DNA of 64,000 nt from an uncultured Coriobacteriia bacterium (GCA_959608885.1 CAUHSG010000008.1:29690-93689); one strand, 5' to 3'. Shown: positions 8,034 through 18,023, counted from the stretch's first letter. The notes: generated by a model not told the origin, from the sequence alone. A program made the numbers and translations.

Positions 8034-9170
8034 TCACTCGGCAGCAGAGCCCTCGGTCGCCACGGAGTCGACGAGATTTTCCGAACCGGCAAAGCCACCG
8101 ACAGGCACATCGGCAAGCGTGAAGGCATCATCGTCGTCGTACTCGACGGGCAGGCCAATGGCAGCACGCACCTTGTTCTCGATCTCTCGACGCAGCTCCG
8201 GGCTCTCGACCAAGGCGTTCTTGGCAGCCTCACGACCTTGTCCAAGGCGCTCGTCTTCGTAGGTATACCAAGAACCAGACTTCGTGACTATTTTCTCATC
8301 GACAGCCATGTCGAGAATATTGCCCTCACGCGATATGCCCGTGCCGTACATGATGTCGAACTCCGCTTGCCTGAACGGTGCGGAGCATTTGTTTTTGACG
8401 ACCTTGACACGTACGCGATTGCCCACGGCACCGCCATCGACCTTGATGGTCTCGATGCGCCTGATGTCGAGGCGCACGGACGAGAAGAACTTGAGAGCGC
8501 GACCGCCCGTCGTGGTCTCCGGACTGCCGAACATGACACCGATCTTCTCGCGCAGCTGGTTGATGAAGATGCAGCACGTGTTGGACTTGGAGAGCGAACC
8601 GGCGAGCTTGCGCAGCGCCTGACTCATGAGACGCGCCTGCAGGCCGACGCTTGCGTCTCCGATCTCTCCCTCGATTTCTGCACGAGGAACGAGAGCGGCG
8701 ACGGAGTCGATGACGATGCAGGACACGGCATTGGAACGTACGAGCATGTCGCAAATCTCGAGCGCCTGCTCACCCGTATCGGGCTGGGAGATGAGGAGCT
8801 CGTCGATATCGACGCCAATCTTCGCGGCATAGACGGGATCGAGCGCGTGCTCGGCATCGATGAAGGCCGCGACACCGCCAAGCGCTTGTGCCTCTGCGAC
8901 GATCTGCAGCGACAGCGTGGTCTTGCCACTTGACTCGGGGCCGTAAATCTCGACGATGCGACCACGGGGCACGCCACCGATGCCGAGGGCGGCATCAAGC
9001 GCGAGAGCACCAGTGGGAATGACCTCGACATCAAGTGCCGAATCCTCATCACCCAGGCGCATGATGGAGCCGTCGCCGTACTTCTTCCTGATTTGCTCTT
9101 TGGTGATTTTGAGCGCTTCCTCCTTGGAAGCATCGGTTGGGATCTTCGTCTTGGTTGCTGTGCGAGCCAT
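8034..9170 (-). CDS. recA: Recombinase RecA
   Basis: 378 aa. Walker A GPESSGKTT at residues 77-85, the core motif VSCIVIDSVAALVPRAEIEG, loop L1 and the L2 sequence EKIGVMFGSPETTTGGRALKF, all as in bacterial RecA. It polymerises on single-stranded DNA, drives strand exchange and triggers LexA cleavage. ATG 9170 follows GGAGC and gives the usual N-terminus. The promoter region contains a LexA-type box, and recX follows directly. The C-terminal tail is acidic, as expected. Confidence 0.98.
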   Translation of the reverse strand: MARTATKTKIPTDASKEEALKITKEQIRKKYGDGSIMRLGDEDSALDVEVIPTGALALDAALGIGGVPRGRIVEIYGPESSGKTTLSLQIVAEAQALGGVAAFIDAEHALDPVYAAKIGVDIDELLISQPDTGEQALEICDMLVRSNAVSCIVIDSVAALVPRAEIEGEIGDASVGLQARLMSQALRKLAGSLSKSNTCCIFINQLREKIGVMFGSPETTTGGRALKFFSSVRLDIRRIETIKVDGGAVGNRVRVKVVKNKCSAPFRQAEFDIMYGTGISREGNILDMAVDEKIVTKSGSWYTYEDERLGQGREAAKNALVESPELRREIENKVRAAIGLPVEYDDDDAFTLADVPVGGFAGSENLVDSVATEGSAAE

Positions 9171-9215
9171 GATTGAGCTCCGTTCCTCGTCTACATGTGC
9201 ACCACTTTGGCGCAT

Positions 9216-9244
9216 ATGGTAATCGAACATATGTACGATGTCAA
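9216..9244 (-). promoter_or_regulatory. SOS-regulated recA promoter with LexA box inside the spacer
   Basis: On the minus strand TTGACA (9239-9244) and TACCAT (9216-9221) are separated by 17 bp. The spacer contains CGTACATATGTTCG (9224-9237), one mismatch from the Gram-positive LexA consensus CGAAC-N4-GTTCG. A repressor bound there would block both hexamers. It lies about 50-75 bp ahead of the recA ATG. Confidence 0.8.
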
Positions 9245-9365
9245 CCGAACGTCTCGATTCGACACGTGACGAGTCTAGAACATGATTCACCGGGACTTCT
9301 ACCCCATCAATCTGAGCGGAGTCCGACCGGAGTCGGAGCGATATCGGAGCAAGATGCGGCAGAAA

Positions 9366-9887
9366 TCAGGCAAGTGCGTCAAGCAGGGCTCCAAGAGCGA
9401 GACCGGTGGCACGCGCGCGCACCTCGTCCCGCGTATCACCTGCACAGCGCATGAAACTGCTCACGCTATCGGGTCCGGCAACGCCATAGCATACGGTTCC
9501 GACGGGCTTACCGGATTCGGCACCCGTGGGACCGGCGATACCCGTCGTCGCAACCGCATAATCGCAGCCAAGCGCGCGGCGCGCGCCGCATGCCATCGCC
9601 TCGGCCGTCTGCGTGCTCACGACACCATGCTCCTCGATGACCCGCGCATCGACGCCGAGCACGGATTCCTTCACGTCAATCCAATAGCTTACGACACCGC
9701 CTACGAAGCTTTCCGACGAACCGGATATGGCAGTGAGGGTCGCGGCGATCATGCCGCCCGTACATGACTCGGCACAGCCAAGCGTGACCCCCCGATTGCG
9801 TGATCGCTCGAGCACGCGCGCGGCGAGAAGGCGGTTTTCCCCCTCGATGCTATTGAGCGTTTCGCTTGCCAAAACCAAGCACCTCAC
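9366..9887 (-). CDS. cinA: CinA C-terminal-domain protein (nicotinamide-nucleotide amidohydrolase PncC)
   Basis: 173 aa, matching only the C-terminal amidohydrolase half of CinA. Motifs: CAESCTGGMIAA, the GGVVSY stretch and TTGIAGPTG. PncC deamidates NMN to nicotinate mononucleotide; the cinA-recA neighbourhood is widespread and historically tied to competence. The N-terminal molybdopterin-like domain of full CinA is absent. The GTG at 9887 overlaps the end of pgsA by 38 bp and has a weak ribosome site; TTG codons at residues 4 and 6 are possible starts. Confidence 0.88.
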   Translation of the reverse strand: MRCLVLASETLNSIEGENRLLAARVLERSRNRGVTLGCAESCTGGMIAATLTAISGSSESFVGGVVSYWIDVKESVLGVDARVIEEHGVVSTQTAEAMACGARRALGCDYAVATTGIAGPTGAESGKPVGTVCYGVAGPDSVSSFMRCAGDTRDEVRARATGLALGALLDALA

Positions 9888-10485
9888 GAGACTTGTAGAA
9901 GTAATCGACCATCGAGACGATCGTCATGACGACCGCGCCGAGCAGCACAATCCACGAGAAGATCATGAAGCACGTCGCAAAGCCATCGCCCATGAGCGTA
10001 ATCTGAAGCGAATCCTTGACGGTGAAGAGCAAGATGGCGCAAATCTGCAGGACGGTCTTGAATTTGCCAAAGATGCTCGCGGCAATAACCTTCCCCTGAG
10101 CTGCGGCGACCATACGCAAGCCCGATACGATGAACTCACGGGCGATGATGATGAGCGCCACCCACGATGGAAAGGTCTGAAGCTCGACGAGCGCAAGCAA
10201 GGCGGCGCAGACGAGAATCTTGTCCGCGAGCGGATCGAGAAACTTGCCGAGATCGGTAATCTCGTCCCTGCTGCGCGCCAGATGGCCATCGATGGCATCG
10301 GTTGCCGATATGACTACGAAGACCGCCGCGGCAATCCAAGGTTGCCACATTGCCCAGAACTCGGGTTCGGGAAGCCACTCGGGCCACGGCGAGAGCAGAG
10401 CCGCGACAAAGATGGGAATGAGCAGAATACGCATGAGCGTAACGATATTTGCCGGCGTCCAGATGCGTGTGGAGTCATCGGTCAT
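9850..10485 (-). CDS. pgsA: CDP-diacylglycerol-glycerol-3-phosphate 3-phosphatidyltransferase
   Basis: 211 aa membrane enzyme making phosphatidylglycerol phosphate. The CDP-alcohol phosphotransferase signature is intact: D63, D66-G67, A70-R71, G80, D84, D88 (DAIDGHLAR and LGKFLDPLADK). About five or six membrane segments follow. It overlaps rimO by 11 bp and cinA by 38 bp in a tight operon. A second family member is encoded at 51475-52113. Confidence 0.92.
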   Translation of the reverse strand: MTDDSTRIWTPANIVTLMRILLIPIFVAALLSPWPEWLPEPEFWAMWQPWIAAAVFVVISATDAIDGHLARSRDEITDLGKFLDPLADKILVCAALLALVELQTFPSWVALIIIAREFIVSGLRMVAAAQGKVIAASIFGKFKTVLQICAILLFTVKDSLQITLMGDGFATCFMIFSWIVLLGAVVMTIVSMVDYFYKSREVLGFGKRNAQ

Positions 10486-11821
10486 GGTCTACGACCTCGC
10501 CCTCGATTTCGTAGAAGAAGCTACCCGTGAGCTCGACGAGCGCAAACTGGCCGACCGTGAGCTCATCGGAGTCGGCGATGGGAACGTGCACCTGCCCGTC
10601 GACCTCGGGAGCCTGTCCCTGCGTGCGGCAGAGCGCCTCGAGTCCCGCATCCGTCTGCTCGTAGCCTTCGACAAGCACCGTGGTGCGCGTGCCCGCGAGT
10701 TCGGCGACACGCGCAACGCCAATTGCCTCGCAAGCGTCGAGCAGGCGCTGGGCACGCTCCATGCGCTCCTCCACGTCGAGCATCCCGTCAAATTCGCAGG
10801 CGGCGCTCCCCTCCTCGGGTGAGAACGCGAAGACGCCGGCATAATCGAACTGTGCCTCGTCAACGAAGTCGAGAAGCTCCTCGAACTGCTCCTCGGTCTC
10901 GCCGGGAAATCCCGCCATGAGCGTCGTGCGTATCATGATGCCCGGTACGCGCTCGCGCACGTGCTCGATGAGCGCGAGTATGCCTCGCGCATCGCCCCTA
11001 CGGTTCATACGTGCGAGAACTTCCGCGTTGACGTGTTGTAGCGGCATATCCAAATAGGAGCACACGTTTGAACGAGTTGCCATGACGTCAAGCAAATCGT
11101 CGGTGATACCCTCGGGCTGCACGTACAGGAGCCTGAACCACGTATCCGGATACCGGCACGCGAGCGTGTTTACGAGCCCGGCGGTCGTGCTCGGCTCGTC
11201 AAGATCATGCCCCCATATGCCAGTGTCCTGACCGATGAGAACGATCTCGCGCACGCCATTGCAGACGAGCTCGGCAACCTCGTCATCGATCTGGTCGAGC
11301 GTGTAGCTGTGATAGCGCCCGCGTATGTGCGGAATCATGCAATACGAGCAAAAGCGATCGCAGCCATCCGATATCTTGACGTAAGCGCTGCTCGGATGCG
11401 CATGGCGCAGGAGCTTCGGCCCACCACCCATGAGACAGCTCTCGATACCGAGCAGGCGGGTGACCTCCTCCACGACGCGATCTTCGTCGCCAGCCGCGAG
11501 AAAACCCGCCGCCTCGACGAGCTCTTCTGACAGGGAGTCGCCATAACGCGAGGGCATGCAACCGGCGACGAGTACCTTGAGCTCTTCGCCCGCGGCGTTT
11601 TCGCGGCCGACCAGATCGAAGATGACCTCGATACTCTCCTCGACAGCGCTTGCGAGAAACGCGCAGGTGTTGACGATGACGAGATCCGCATCGTTGACGT
11701 CATCGACAAGCGAGAAACCGGCGGCAACGAGACGCGCTTGCATCTTGTCGGTATCGACCTCGTTCTTGGCGCAGCCGAGCGTGACGAACGTGATTCGGGG
11801 ATTGCGATCCACGTGTCGCAC
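10475..11821 (-). CDS. rimO: Ribosomal protein S12 methylthiotransferase RimO
   Basis: 448 aa radical-SAM enzyme that methylthiolates an aspartate of ribosomal protein S12. The UPF0004 Cys are C17 (LGCAKN), C53 (VNTCAF) and C88 (AGCMP); the radical-SAM triad is C154, C158, C161 in CDRFCSYC. LGCAKN and the IPHIRGRYHS segment separate it from its paralogue MiaB at 91-1473. A TRAM domain ends the protein. The start is GTG at 11821, 3 bp after the yajQ stop; a second GTG three codons in is possible. Confidence 0.95.
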   Translation of the reverse strand: MRHVDRNPRITFVTLGCAKNEVDTDKMQARLVAAGFSLVDDVNDADLVIVNTCAFLASAVEESIEVIFDLVGRENAAGEELKVLVAGCMPSRYGDSLSEELVEAAGFLAAGDEDRVVEEVTRLLGIESCLMGGGPKLLRHAHPSSAYVKISDGCDRFCSYCMIPHIRGRYHSYTLDQIDDEVAELVCNGVREIVLIGQDTGIWGHDLDEPSTTAGLVNTLACRYPDTWFRLLYVQPEGITDDLLDVMATRSNVCSYLDMPLQHVNAEVLARMNRRGDARGILALIEHVRERVPGIMIRTTLMAGFPGETEEQFEELLDFVDEAQFDYAGVFAFSPEEGSAACEFDGMLDVEERMERAQRLLDACEAIGVARVAELAGTRTTVLVEGYEQTDAGLEALCRTQGQAPEVDGQVHVPIADSDELTVGQFALVELTGSFFYEIEGEVVDHDR

Positions 11822-11824
11822 GTC

Positions 11825-12322
11825 CTAGCGATAATTGGTGAACTGCAGCGGGATGCCGTAGTCCTGCTCGCGCAAGAAGGTGATGACCTCTTGCAAGTCA
11901 TCGCGCTTGGGGCCGCTCACGCGCAGCTTGTCACTCTCGATCTGGACCTTGACCTTGAACTTCTCGGCCTTGATGTCCTTCGAGATGCGCTTGGCGACGT
12001 CCTGTTCGATGCCCTGTTGGATAACGCCCACGGTGCGAATCATGCCACCGGATGCGTCCTGCGGCGTGCCCCAGCTGACGGCCTTGAGATCGACCTTGCG
12101 CTTGATGAGGTTCGTGTTGAGCACGTCGATGACCTGGCTGCTCACGAAATCGCTCGGGGCGAGCACGGTGATGGTCTTCGCACCCTTGTCAAAGTCGATC
12201 TTTGAACCGGAGTCCTTGAGGTCATAGCGCTGCTTGAGACCCTTTTCCGTGTTGTTGAAGGCGTTCTCGACCTCCTGCATGTCGGTTTCGGAGACGATAT
12301 CGAAGCTGTTATCCTTGGCCAT
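11825..12322 (-). CDS. yajQ: YajQ-family nucleotide-binding protein
   Basis: 165 aa, full length for the family. Recognisable stretches are SFDIVSETDMQEVENA near the N-terminus, RYDLKDS, and the C-terminal FLREQDYGIPLQFTNYR. Some YajQ proteins bind cyclic-di-GMP and act on transcription; others bind RNA or tRNA, so the ligand is uncertain. It is placed between the RodZ-like gene and rimO; ATG 12322 follows GGAAAGAGC. Confidence 0.93.
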   Translation of the reverse strand: MAKDNSFDIVSETDMQEVENAFNNTEKGLKQRYDLKDSGSKIDFDKGAKTITVLAPSDFVSSQVIDVLNTNLIKRKVDLKAVSWGTPQDASGGMIRTVGVIQQGIEQDVAKRISKDIKAEKFKVKVQIESDKLRVSGPKRDDLQEVITFLREQDYGIPLQFTNYR

Positions 12323-12343
12323 GCTCTTCCTTTCGTGTTGCTC

Positions 12344-13666
12344 CTATTTGGGGGCTGACTGGATACTGATGTAGAGACTGCCCGACCCATCCTCGTTCTC
12401 GGCGATCTCTATGGGGTTGTCGTTTTCGGTGACGGTGACCGCTGTTGGATTGCTGAAGGTCGCGCTGAAAGATTCCGTGACGGGAAAGGTGGGTAGAACC
12501 TGACCGCCGATCGCCGTTCCCTTGTAAGCGTTCGCACCATCATAGTTAACCTCGACGAGGGAGGTCTCGCCCTTGGCGATCTCGATCTTGATGATGACCG
12601 GATTGCCATTTGCGGTCGTGATGGTCTTATGCGCGGCGTTCTCGCCGTCAGACGTCGTCGTGTCGTTGACGGCGCCTCCCTGCACGGGAATGATACCGCT
12701 GTTGCCGCGTCCGGCCGTGCTGATGAGAACAAATGCGGCGATGACGATTGCGATGACGATCGCGATGACCGCAATTGCGATGAGCCGCGTGCGGCGCTCG
12801 GCGAATATCGACGAGATAATGCGGCGCACCCTGCCGATGATGCCATCGTCGTTTGACTGTGCGCTGTCTCCCCTATCGGAACGCTCGCCACGTGCGCTCG
12901 AACGGCGGCGCGTGCTGCGGGGCACGGCCGTCTGGCCCGTATCGACGTCGATACCGAAGAAGTTGGGAGGCTTTTCCTCGCCACTACGCGAAAGGTCTTC
13001 GGTCGGACGCGCGGTGAACTCGTCTACCGTGGAGTTTCTGCGCGTCGAAGCAGTGCTGCGTCTCGAAGCCCCCGAACGGCTGCGCACCGACGGCGCCGAA
13101 CGTGTGGTGGGCTCGAAGCTATCTGTATCCCCACGCGAGGGATGCACCGAGCGAAACGACCCGGTATGACGCGTGCCGACGACGCGCACGCTGCCACTGC
13201 GATAGCGTTCGTCATCCTTGGCGAGTGCCTCGTCCTTGAGATTGCGACTCAGCTTGGACGGCTCGTCAGCTTGCGCGTCGCCACGTCTGCGCGATGACCG
13301 CGTGCCACGTGACGATTCGCGATTAATGGGTCGGGATTTCTCGCCGATGACGCGCTCTCCGAAGCGACCGACACCACGGTGCGTGTTGCTCGCGCTTTTC
13401 TCGATCTCCCTGCTCGAACTAAACGCCTCGTACTCGTTGTCGAAGGCCTCGACGATGGCGGCGGAGTCAAGATCGAGGTAACGTGCATACGAGCTGAGCA
13501 TGCCGATGGCATGCCCGCGCGGAGGATACTGGGAATAATCACCCGACTCGAGGGCCTCGAGCATGCGGGCGCGAATGTTGGTGTCACGAGCAGCCTGTTC
13601 GAGCGAGATTCCGAGCTCGATGCGGCGGCTCATGAGCGCCGACCCTATACGAGATTCGGACTTCAC
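12344..13666 (-). CDS. RodZ-like helix-turn-helix membrane protein with DUF4115 domain
   Basis: 440 aa. N-terminal Cro/CI-type helix-turn-helix (residues about 8-75: LGISLEQAARDTNIRARMLEALE), a low-complexity Arg/Ser/Asp-rich linker (about 90-285), one membrane segment at about 290-315, and an extracytoplasmic beta-rich C-terminal domain of about 120 residues resembling DUF4115. This is the RodZ layout, linking cytoskeleton and cell-wall synthesis in rods, but the linker is unusually long. GTG start overlaps the ftsK stop (GTGA). It is co-transcribed with ftsK. Confidence 0.8.
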   Translation of the reverse strand: MKSESRIGSALMSRRIELGISLEQAARDTNIRARMLEALESGDYSQYPPRGHAIGMLSSYARYLDLDSAAIVEAFDNEYEAFSSSREIEKSASNTHRGVGRFGERVIGEKSRPINRESSRGTRSSRRRGDAQADEPSKLSRNLKDEALAKDDERYRSGSVRVVGTRHTGSFRSVHPSRGDTDSFEPTTRSAPSVRSRSGASRRSTASTRRNSTVDEFTARPTEDLSRSGEEKPPNFFGIDVDTGQTAVPRSTRRRSSARGERSDRGDSAQSNDDGIIGRVRRIISSIFAERRTRLIAIAVIAIVIAIVIAAFVLISTAGRGNSGIIPVQGGAVNDTTTSDGENAAHKTITTANGNPVIIKIEIAKGETSLVEVNYDGANAYKGTAIGGQVLPTFPVTESFSATFSNPTAVTVTENDNPIEIAENEDGSGSLYISIQSAPK

Positions 13667-16188
13667 CGAGCCGCCTCCTGATCCTGTTCCTCGAAGGCCC
13701 TCAATGCCTCGAGATCCTCCACACTGTCGATGAGAACGTCACGGGCACGCGAACCTTCCTGCGGTCCGACGACGCCCTTCGTTTCGAGCATGTCCATGAT
13801 ACGCCCTGCGCGCGCGTATCCGACCTTCAAACGACGCTGAAGCATGGAAGTGGAGCCAAGTCCGGCGGCGACGACCGCTTCGGCAGCTTCCCAGATGAGC
13901 GGGTCATCCGCATCGTCACCCGTCGATGGCATTCCGGCAGATGATCCAGAGGCCGTTGCGACCTGCTGCTGGAGTATCTCGCGATGGTAATCGGGTTCGC
14001 CCTGCGCCTTGAGATGCTCGACGGTCGAGGCGATTTCCTCCTCGCTCACGAAGCAGCCCTGGATGCGCTTGGGCTTGCCCCATTCGGGCTTGGAAAAGAG
14101 CATGTCGCCGTTGCCGACGAGCTTTTCGGCTCCCGACTGGTCGAGGATGACGCGGGAATCGACGTTGGTGGCGACGAGCAAGCCGATGCGATTGGTGATG
14201 TTGGCCTTGATCATGCCCGTGACAACGTTGCTCGACGGGCGTTGCGTGGCGATGATGAGGTGAATACCGGCGGCACGTGCGAGCTGGGCGATACGCACGA
14301 TGGAGTCCTCGACGTCCTTGCCCGCGACCATCATGAGATCAGAGAGCTCATCGACGACGATGACGATGAAGGGCATCTCATCGGGATGGTTGCCATCCTC
14401 GTCGGTGAGCTCGCCCTTCTGGATCATCTGGTTGTAGAAGCCGATGTTCTTGGCGCCCACGCCCTCGAACACCTTGAGCCTGCGCTCCATTTCGGCGACG
14501 GCCCACTTCAGCGCGCTCGCCGCTTCCTTGGGCTCGGTGACCGGCGGAACGAAGAGGTGCGGAATCCCGTTGTAGAGCGACATCTCGACGCGCTTGGGAT
14601 CGATGAGAATCATACGCACCTCGGCGGGTGTCGCGCGCATGAGTATCGTCATGATCATGGCATTGAGACACACGGACTTGCCCGAGCCCGTCGTGCCAGC
14701 GATGAGCAGGTGCGGCATCTTGGCGAGATCGACGCATATCTTCTCGCCGTCGACATCCTCGCCGATGGCAACCTGCAACGGACCGGGCTTGCAATTGGGC
14801 AGAATGTCACCCAATAGCACGCTCGAACGAACCTTGTTGGGAATCTCGACGCCCACGAGCGAAGTACCGGGAATTTGCGCGATGCGCACGGCCGACGCCG
14901 CAAGTGCAAGCGCGATGTCGTCGGCAAGGTTGGTGAGCTTTGCCAGGCGCACGCCACTTGGAAGCTCGACTTTGAACATCGTGACCGTGGGGCCGGCGAG
15001 CCACCCCACCACCTTTGCCGGCAGGCTGAACTCCTCGAGCGTTTGCTGCAGGATGCTGGCGGTCTGGCGTAGCTCGTTGGTCATGTTGGAGCGTTTGGCC
15101 TTGGTCACGCCGAGTATACGGGGATCGGGCAAGGTGAAGCCCTCAAGCGCCGACGGCGTCGAGCCATCGGGAATCATTTGCGTCTTCTTGAGGATCGGAA
15201 CGGTCATATCCGGATCGGGCGCTTCGTCTTGCGCATGTGCCAAATCCTTCTTCTTGCGCTTGCGCGGCTTGGGACGCGCACGATCGTCGAGCGCGACGGT
15301 GCGATTGGGGTCATCGTCGAAGACGACGGTTACGTCTGAATCATCGCCATCGAAGGCGACGGTGGAAAGCGAATCGGCGGAAATCTCGTCGTACTCATCC
15401 CCCTGATCGGATGCGTCATGTCCGAACTTCTGCTTGAGGCGCGCGAGGGGCGATTTCACCTCGTCAGAATAGCCCTCGTCCTCGACATCGTCATCTGCAT
15501 ATTGCGGCTGACCGGCCGTGTAGATGGTGCGCTGGTAACGTGCCTGCGTATGGTCTTCCCTTTTGCGCGAGACGAAGTTCTTGAGCGCGAGGAAGGGCGT
15601 GGAGATGGAGACGCCGGCGATGACGAGACCGGCGACGAAGATGCCGACGAGGATGATCGCGGCGATGATGCGCCCGAACAACGTCATGAGCGCCCAGGAA
15701 ATCCCGCTACCGACGTAGCCGCCACCACCTACGAGCACGTCGTCGTCGAAGAGGCTATACGGTAACGCCTCGATGGTGCCAGGCGAGAACAGCGAGAACA
15801 TCGCCATGAGGGCAATGAGCATGATGGCAAGCCCTATGACGAGACGACCGACCTTGACGCCCTCGGTCTTGAAGAAGAAGGTCGCTCCCCAGAGCACGAG
15901 GACGAAGGGCACGACATAGGCTCCGAGGCCAAGCACGTGCTTGAGGCCATCCGAGATAGCGGCCGTGAGCATGGCGTCTGCGGGAATGATGACGGCGACG
16001 AAGAGCGCGATGCCAATGACGGCCAGTGCGATGCCGATGAGATCCTCGCGCATCGAGCCGTCGACGAAGCTCCCTTGCGAGGTCTGTTCTTTGGTTGGAA
16101 GGCCCTGAGTCTTTCCGGCGCCCTTCTTGGCGGCGCTGGAAGATGACCTCGAGTTGCCCTGGTTCGATGCTGCATTTCTCGAGCCCAC
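13663..16188 (-). CDS. ftsK: DNA translocase FtsK/SpoIIIE
   Basis: 841 aa septal DNA pump for chromosome segregation. Four or five N-terminal membrane segments (about 45-210), an acidic linker, then the motor with Walker A IAGTTGSGKS and Walker B FIVIVVDELSDLMM. A C-terminal winged-helix gamma domain (last about 75 residues, STSMLQRRLKVGYARAGRIMD) reads KOPS-type sequences. The GTG start follows GGAGG by five bases. RNase J lies upstream, the RodZ-like gene downstream. Confidence 0.96.
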   Translation of the reverse strand: MGSRNAASNQGNSRSSSSAAKKGAGKTQGLPTKEQTSQGSFVDGSMREDLIGIALAVIGIALFVAVIIPADAMLTAAISDGLKHVLGLGAYVVPFVLVLWGATFFFKTEGVKVGRLVIGLAIMLIALMAMFSLFSPGTIEALPYSLFDDDVLVGGGGYVGSGISWALMTLFGRIIAAIILVGIFVAGLVIAGVSISTPFLALKNFVSRKREDHTQARYQRTIYTAGQPQYADDDVEDEGYSDEVKSPLARLKQKFGHDASDQGDEYDEISADSLSTVAFDGDDSDVTVVFDDDPNRTVALDDRARPKPRKRKKKDLAHAQDEAPDPDMTVPILKKTQMIPDGSTPSALEGFTLPDPRILGVTKAKRSNMTNELRQTASILQQTLEEFSLPAKVVGWLAGPTVTMFKVELPSGVRLAKLTNLADDIALALAASAVRIAQIPGTSLVGVEIPNKVRSSVLLGDILPNCKPGPLQVAIGEDVDGEKICVDLAKMPHLLIAGTTGSGKSVCLNAMIMTILMRATPAEVRMILIDPKRVEMSLYNGIPHLFVPPVTEPKEAASALKWAVAEMERRLKVFEGVGAKNIGFYNQMIQKGELTDEDGNHPDEMPFIVIVVDELSDLMMVAGKDVEDSIVRIAQLARAAGIHLIIATQRPSSNVVTGMIKANITNRIGLLVATNVDSRVILDQSGAEKLVGNGDMLFSKPEWGKPKRIQGCFVSEEEIASTVEHLKAQGEPDYHREILQQQVATASGSSAGMPSTGDDADDPLIWEAAEAVVAAGLGSTSMLQRRLKVGYARAGRIMDMLETKGVVGPQEGSRARDVLIDSVEDLEALRAFEEQDQEAAR

Positions 16189-16229
16189 TACTACCTCCGG
16201 ATGCTATGAGCAAGGCTATTGTATCGCAT

Positions 16230-18023
16230 CTAGATTTCGATGACGATTGGCATGATGATGGGCCTGCGGTGGGCACGCTTCCAGATGAAATTCGAGAGTG
16301 CGTCGCGCTCCTGCTTCTTGATGCGGTTCGCATCGGGCTTGTGGTTATCGAGCGACTCACGCACGACCTTCGCCACGGCCTCGCGCGCCTCGACGATGAA
16401 GTCGTCGTTGTCGAAACCGGGAATGCCACGCATCGTGATGACGGGCCCCTCGAGAAGCTTGCCTCGCTTGGGATCGATGACGACGGCGACGCTCGCCGCG
16501 CCCTCGCTGCTCATGGACTGGCGATCGCGCAGAACGTTCGCGCCGATATCGCCCACCGACGAGCCATCCACGTAGACGATGCCGCTCTCGACCGGCTCCC
16601 CGCGCGTGACCGAACCTTCGTTCATGACAAGCGAATCGCCGTTATCGAGGATGAAGATATTGTTCGTGTCGACACCGACGGCCTCGGCGAGACGTGCGTG
16701 CGCGCGCAGATGCGTCGCCTCGCCATGCACGGGCAGGAAGTGCTTGGGCTTGACAAGCGAGAGCACGAGCTTGAGCTCTTCGGCACCCGCATGACCAGAG
16801 ACATGCACGAGCGCGCGATTCTTGTCCCAGACGTCCGCACCCACTTTGGAGAGTTGGTTGACGATGCGCGTCACGGACTTCTCGTTGCCCGGCACGGGCG
16901 TGGCCGAGATGATGACGGTATCGCCACGCTCGATTTCGATGGTCTTGTGCTCCCCCACCGACATGCGTGCAAGCGCCGATAGCGGCTCACCCTGACTGCC
17001 GGTGCACAGCACGACGGTCTTCTCGGGCGGATAATTGCCCACATCGTAGGCATCGATGATGAGGTCGTCGGGCACGTTGAGGTAACCGAGCTCACGTGCG
17101 ATGCGGGTATTGGTGAGCATGGAGCGACCCGTCACCGCGACCTTGCGGCCCGCGAGCTGGGCGGCATCGCAAACTTGCTGCACACGGTGGATATGTGAGG
17201 AGAACGCCGCGACCACGACACGCTGTTTGGCAGACCCGATGATGCTGCGCAGCGTCACGCCGACTTCGGCTTCGGACTTGGTGAACTGCCTACTCGTGGA
17301 ATTGGTCGAATCGCTCATGAGCAGGTCGACACCCTGCGCAGCGAAGCGTGCGAGGGCGGCGAAGTCGGTGAGCTCGCCGTCGATGGGTGTCTCGTCGAGC
17401 TTGAAATCGCCGGTGTGCAGAACGTTTCCGGCAGGCGTGTGCATGAAGACACCCATGGCGCCCGGAATCGAGTGGTTGACCGTGAAGAACTCGAGCTCGA
17501 AGCAGCCGAGCTTGGTGTTGCCGCCACGATGCACCTCGACGAGCTTGGGCTGCTTCGAGAGGCGATGCTCCTCGAGCTTTCCCTCGATGAGACCCAAGGT
17601 TAGCTTGGTGCCGAGTATGGGAACCGAGCGGTCGAGGTCCTTGAGCAGATACGGCAGGGCACCCGTGTGATCTTCGTGACCATGCGTGATGACGATGCCG
17701 CGCAGGCGGTCGGCGTTCTCCAATATATAGGTGTAATCCGGCAAGATGAGGTCGACGCCCGTGTGCTCGTCATCGGGAAACATGAGGCCGGCATCGATGA
17801 GAATGATGTCACCGTTGCACTCGAAGGCGGTCATGTTCTTGCCGATGGCATCGAGACCGCCGAGCGGTATGACGCGCAGCGTGGCACCGTTCTTCTTGCG
17901 CTGCTTTGCCCCCCGGCCGTTGTTGCGTCTACGCGGGCGCTTGCCCTTCGAAGGCGCTTTCGCAAGCGTCTTGGGAGAAGCCTTTGCAAGGCTCTTGTCG
18001 TTCGTATTCTTTTTTTCTGGCAT
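16230..18023 (-). CDS. rnj: Ribonuclease J
   Basis: 597 aa metallo-beta-lactamase/beta-CASP RNase with 5'-3' exonuclease and endonuclease activity. The metal motif HGHEDHTG gives H114, H116, D118 and H119. A basic extension of about 45 residues rich in Lys, Arg and Pro precedes the catalytic core, as in other actinobacterial RNase J proteins. ATG 18023 follows GAGGAG. The dapA-rnj-ftsK order is common in actinobacteria. RNase Y in the same window means the cell has both main mRNA-decay nucleases. Confidence 0.95.
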   Translation of the reverse strand: MPEKKNTNDKSLAKASPKTLAKAPSKGKRPRRRNNGRGAKQRKKNGATLRVIPLGGLDAIGKNMTAFECNGDIILIDAGLMFPDDEHTGVDLILPDYTYILENADRLRGIVITHGHEDHTGALPYLLKDLDRSVPILGTKLTLGLIEGKLEEHRLSKQPKLVEVHRGGNTKLGCFELEFFTVNHSIPGAMGVFMHTPAGNVLHTGDFKLDETPIDGELTDFAALARFAAQGVDLLMSDSTNSTSRQFTKSEAEVGVTLRSIIGSAKQRVVVAAFSSHIHRVQQVCDAAQLAGRKVAVTGRSMLTNTRIARELGYLNVPDDLIIDAYDVGNYPPEKTVVLCTGSQGEPLSALARMSVGEHKTIEIERGDTVIISATPVPGNEKSVTRIVNQLSKVGADVWDKNRALVHVSGHAGAEELKLVLSLVKPKHFLPVHGEATHLRAHARLAEAVGVDTNNIFILDNGDSLVMNEGSVTRGEPVESGIVYVDGSSVGDIGANVLRDRQSMSSEGAASVAVVIDPKRGKLLEGPVITMRGIPGFDNDDFIVEAREAVAKVVRESLDNHKPDANRIKKQERDALSNFIWKRAHRRPIIMPIVIEI

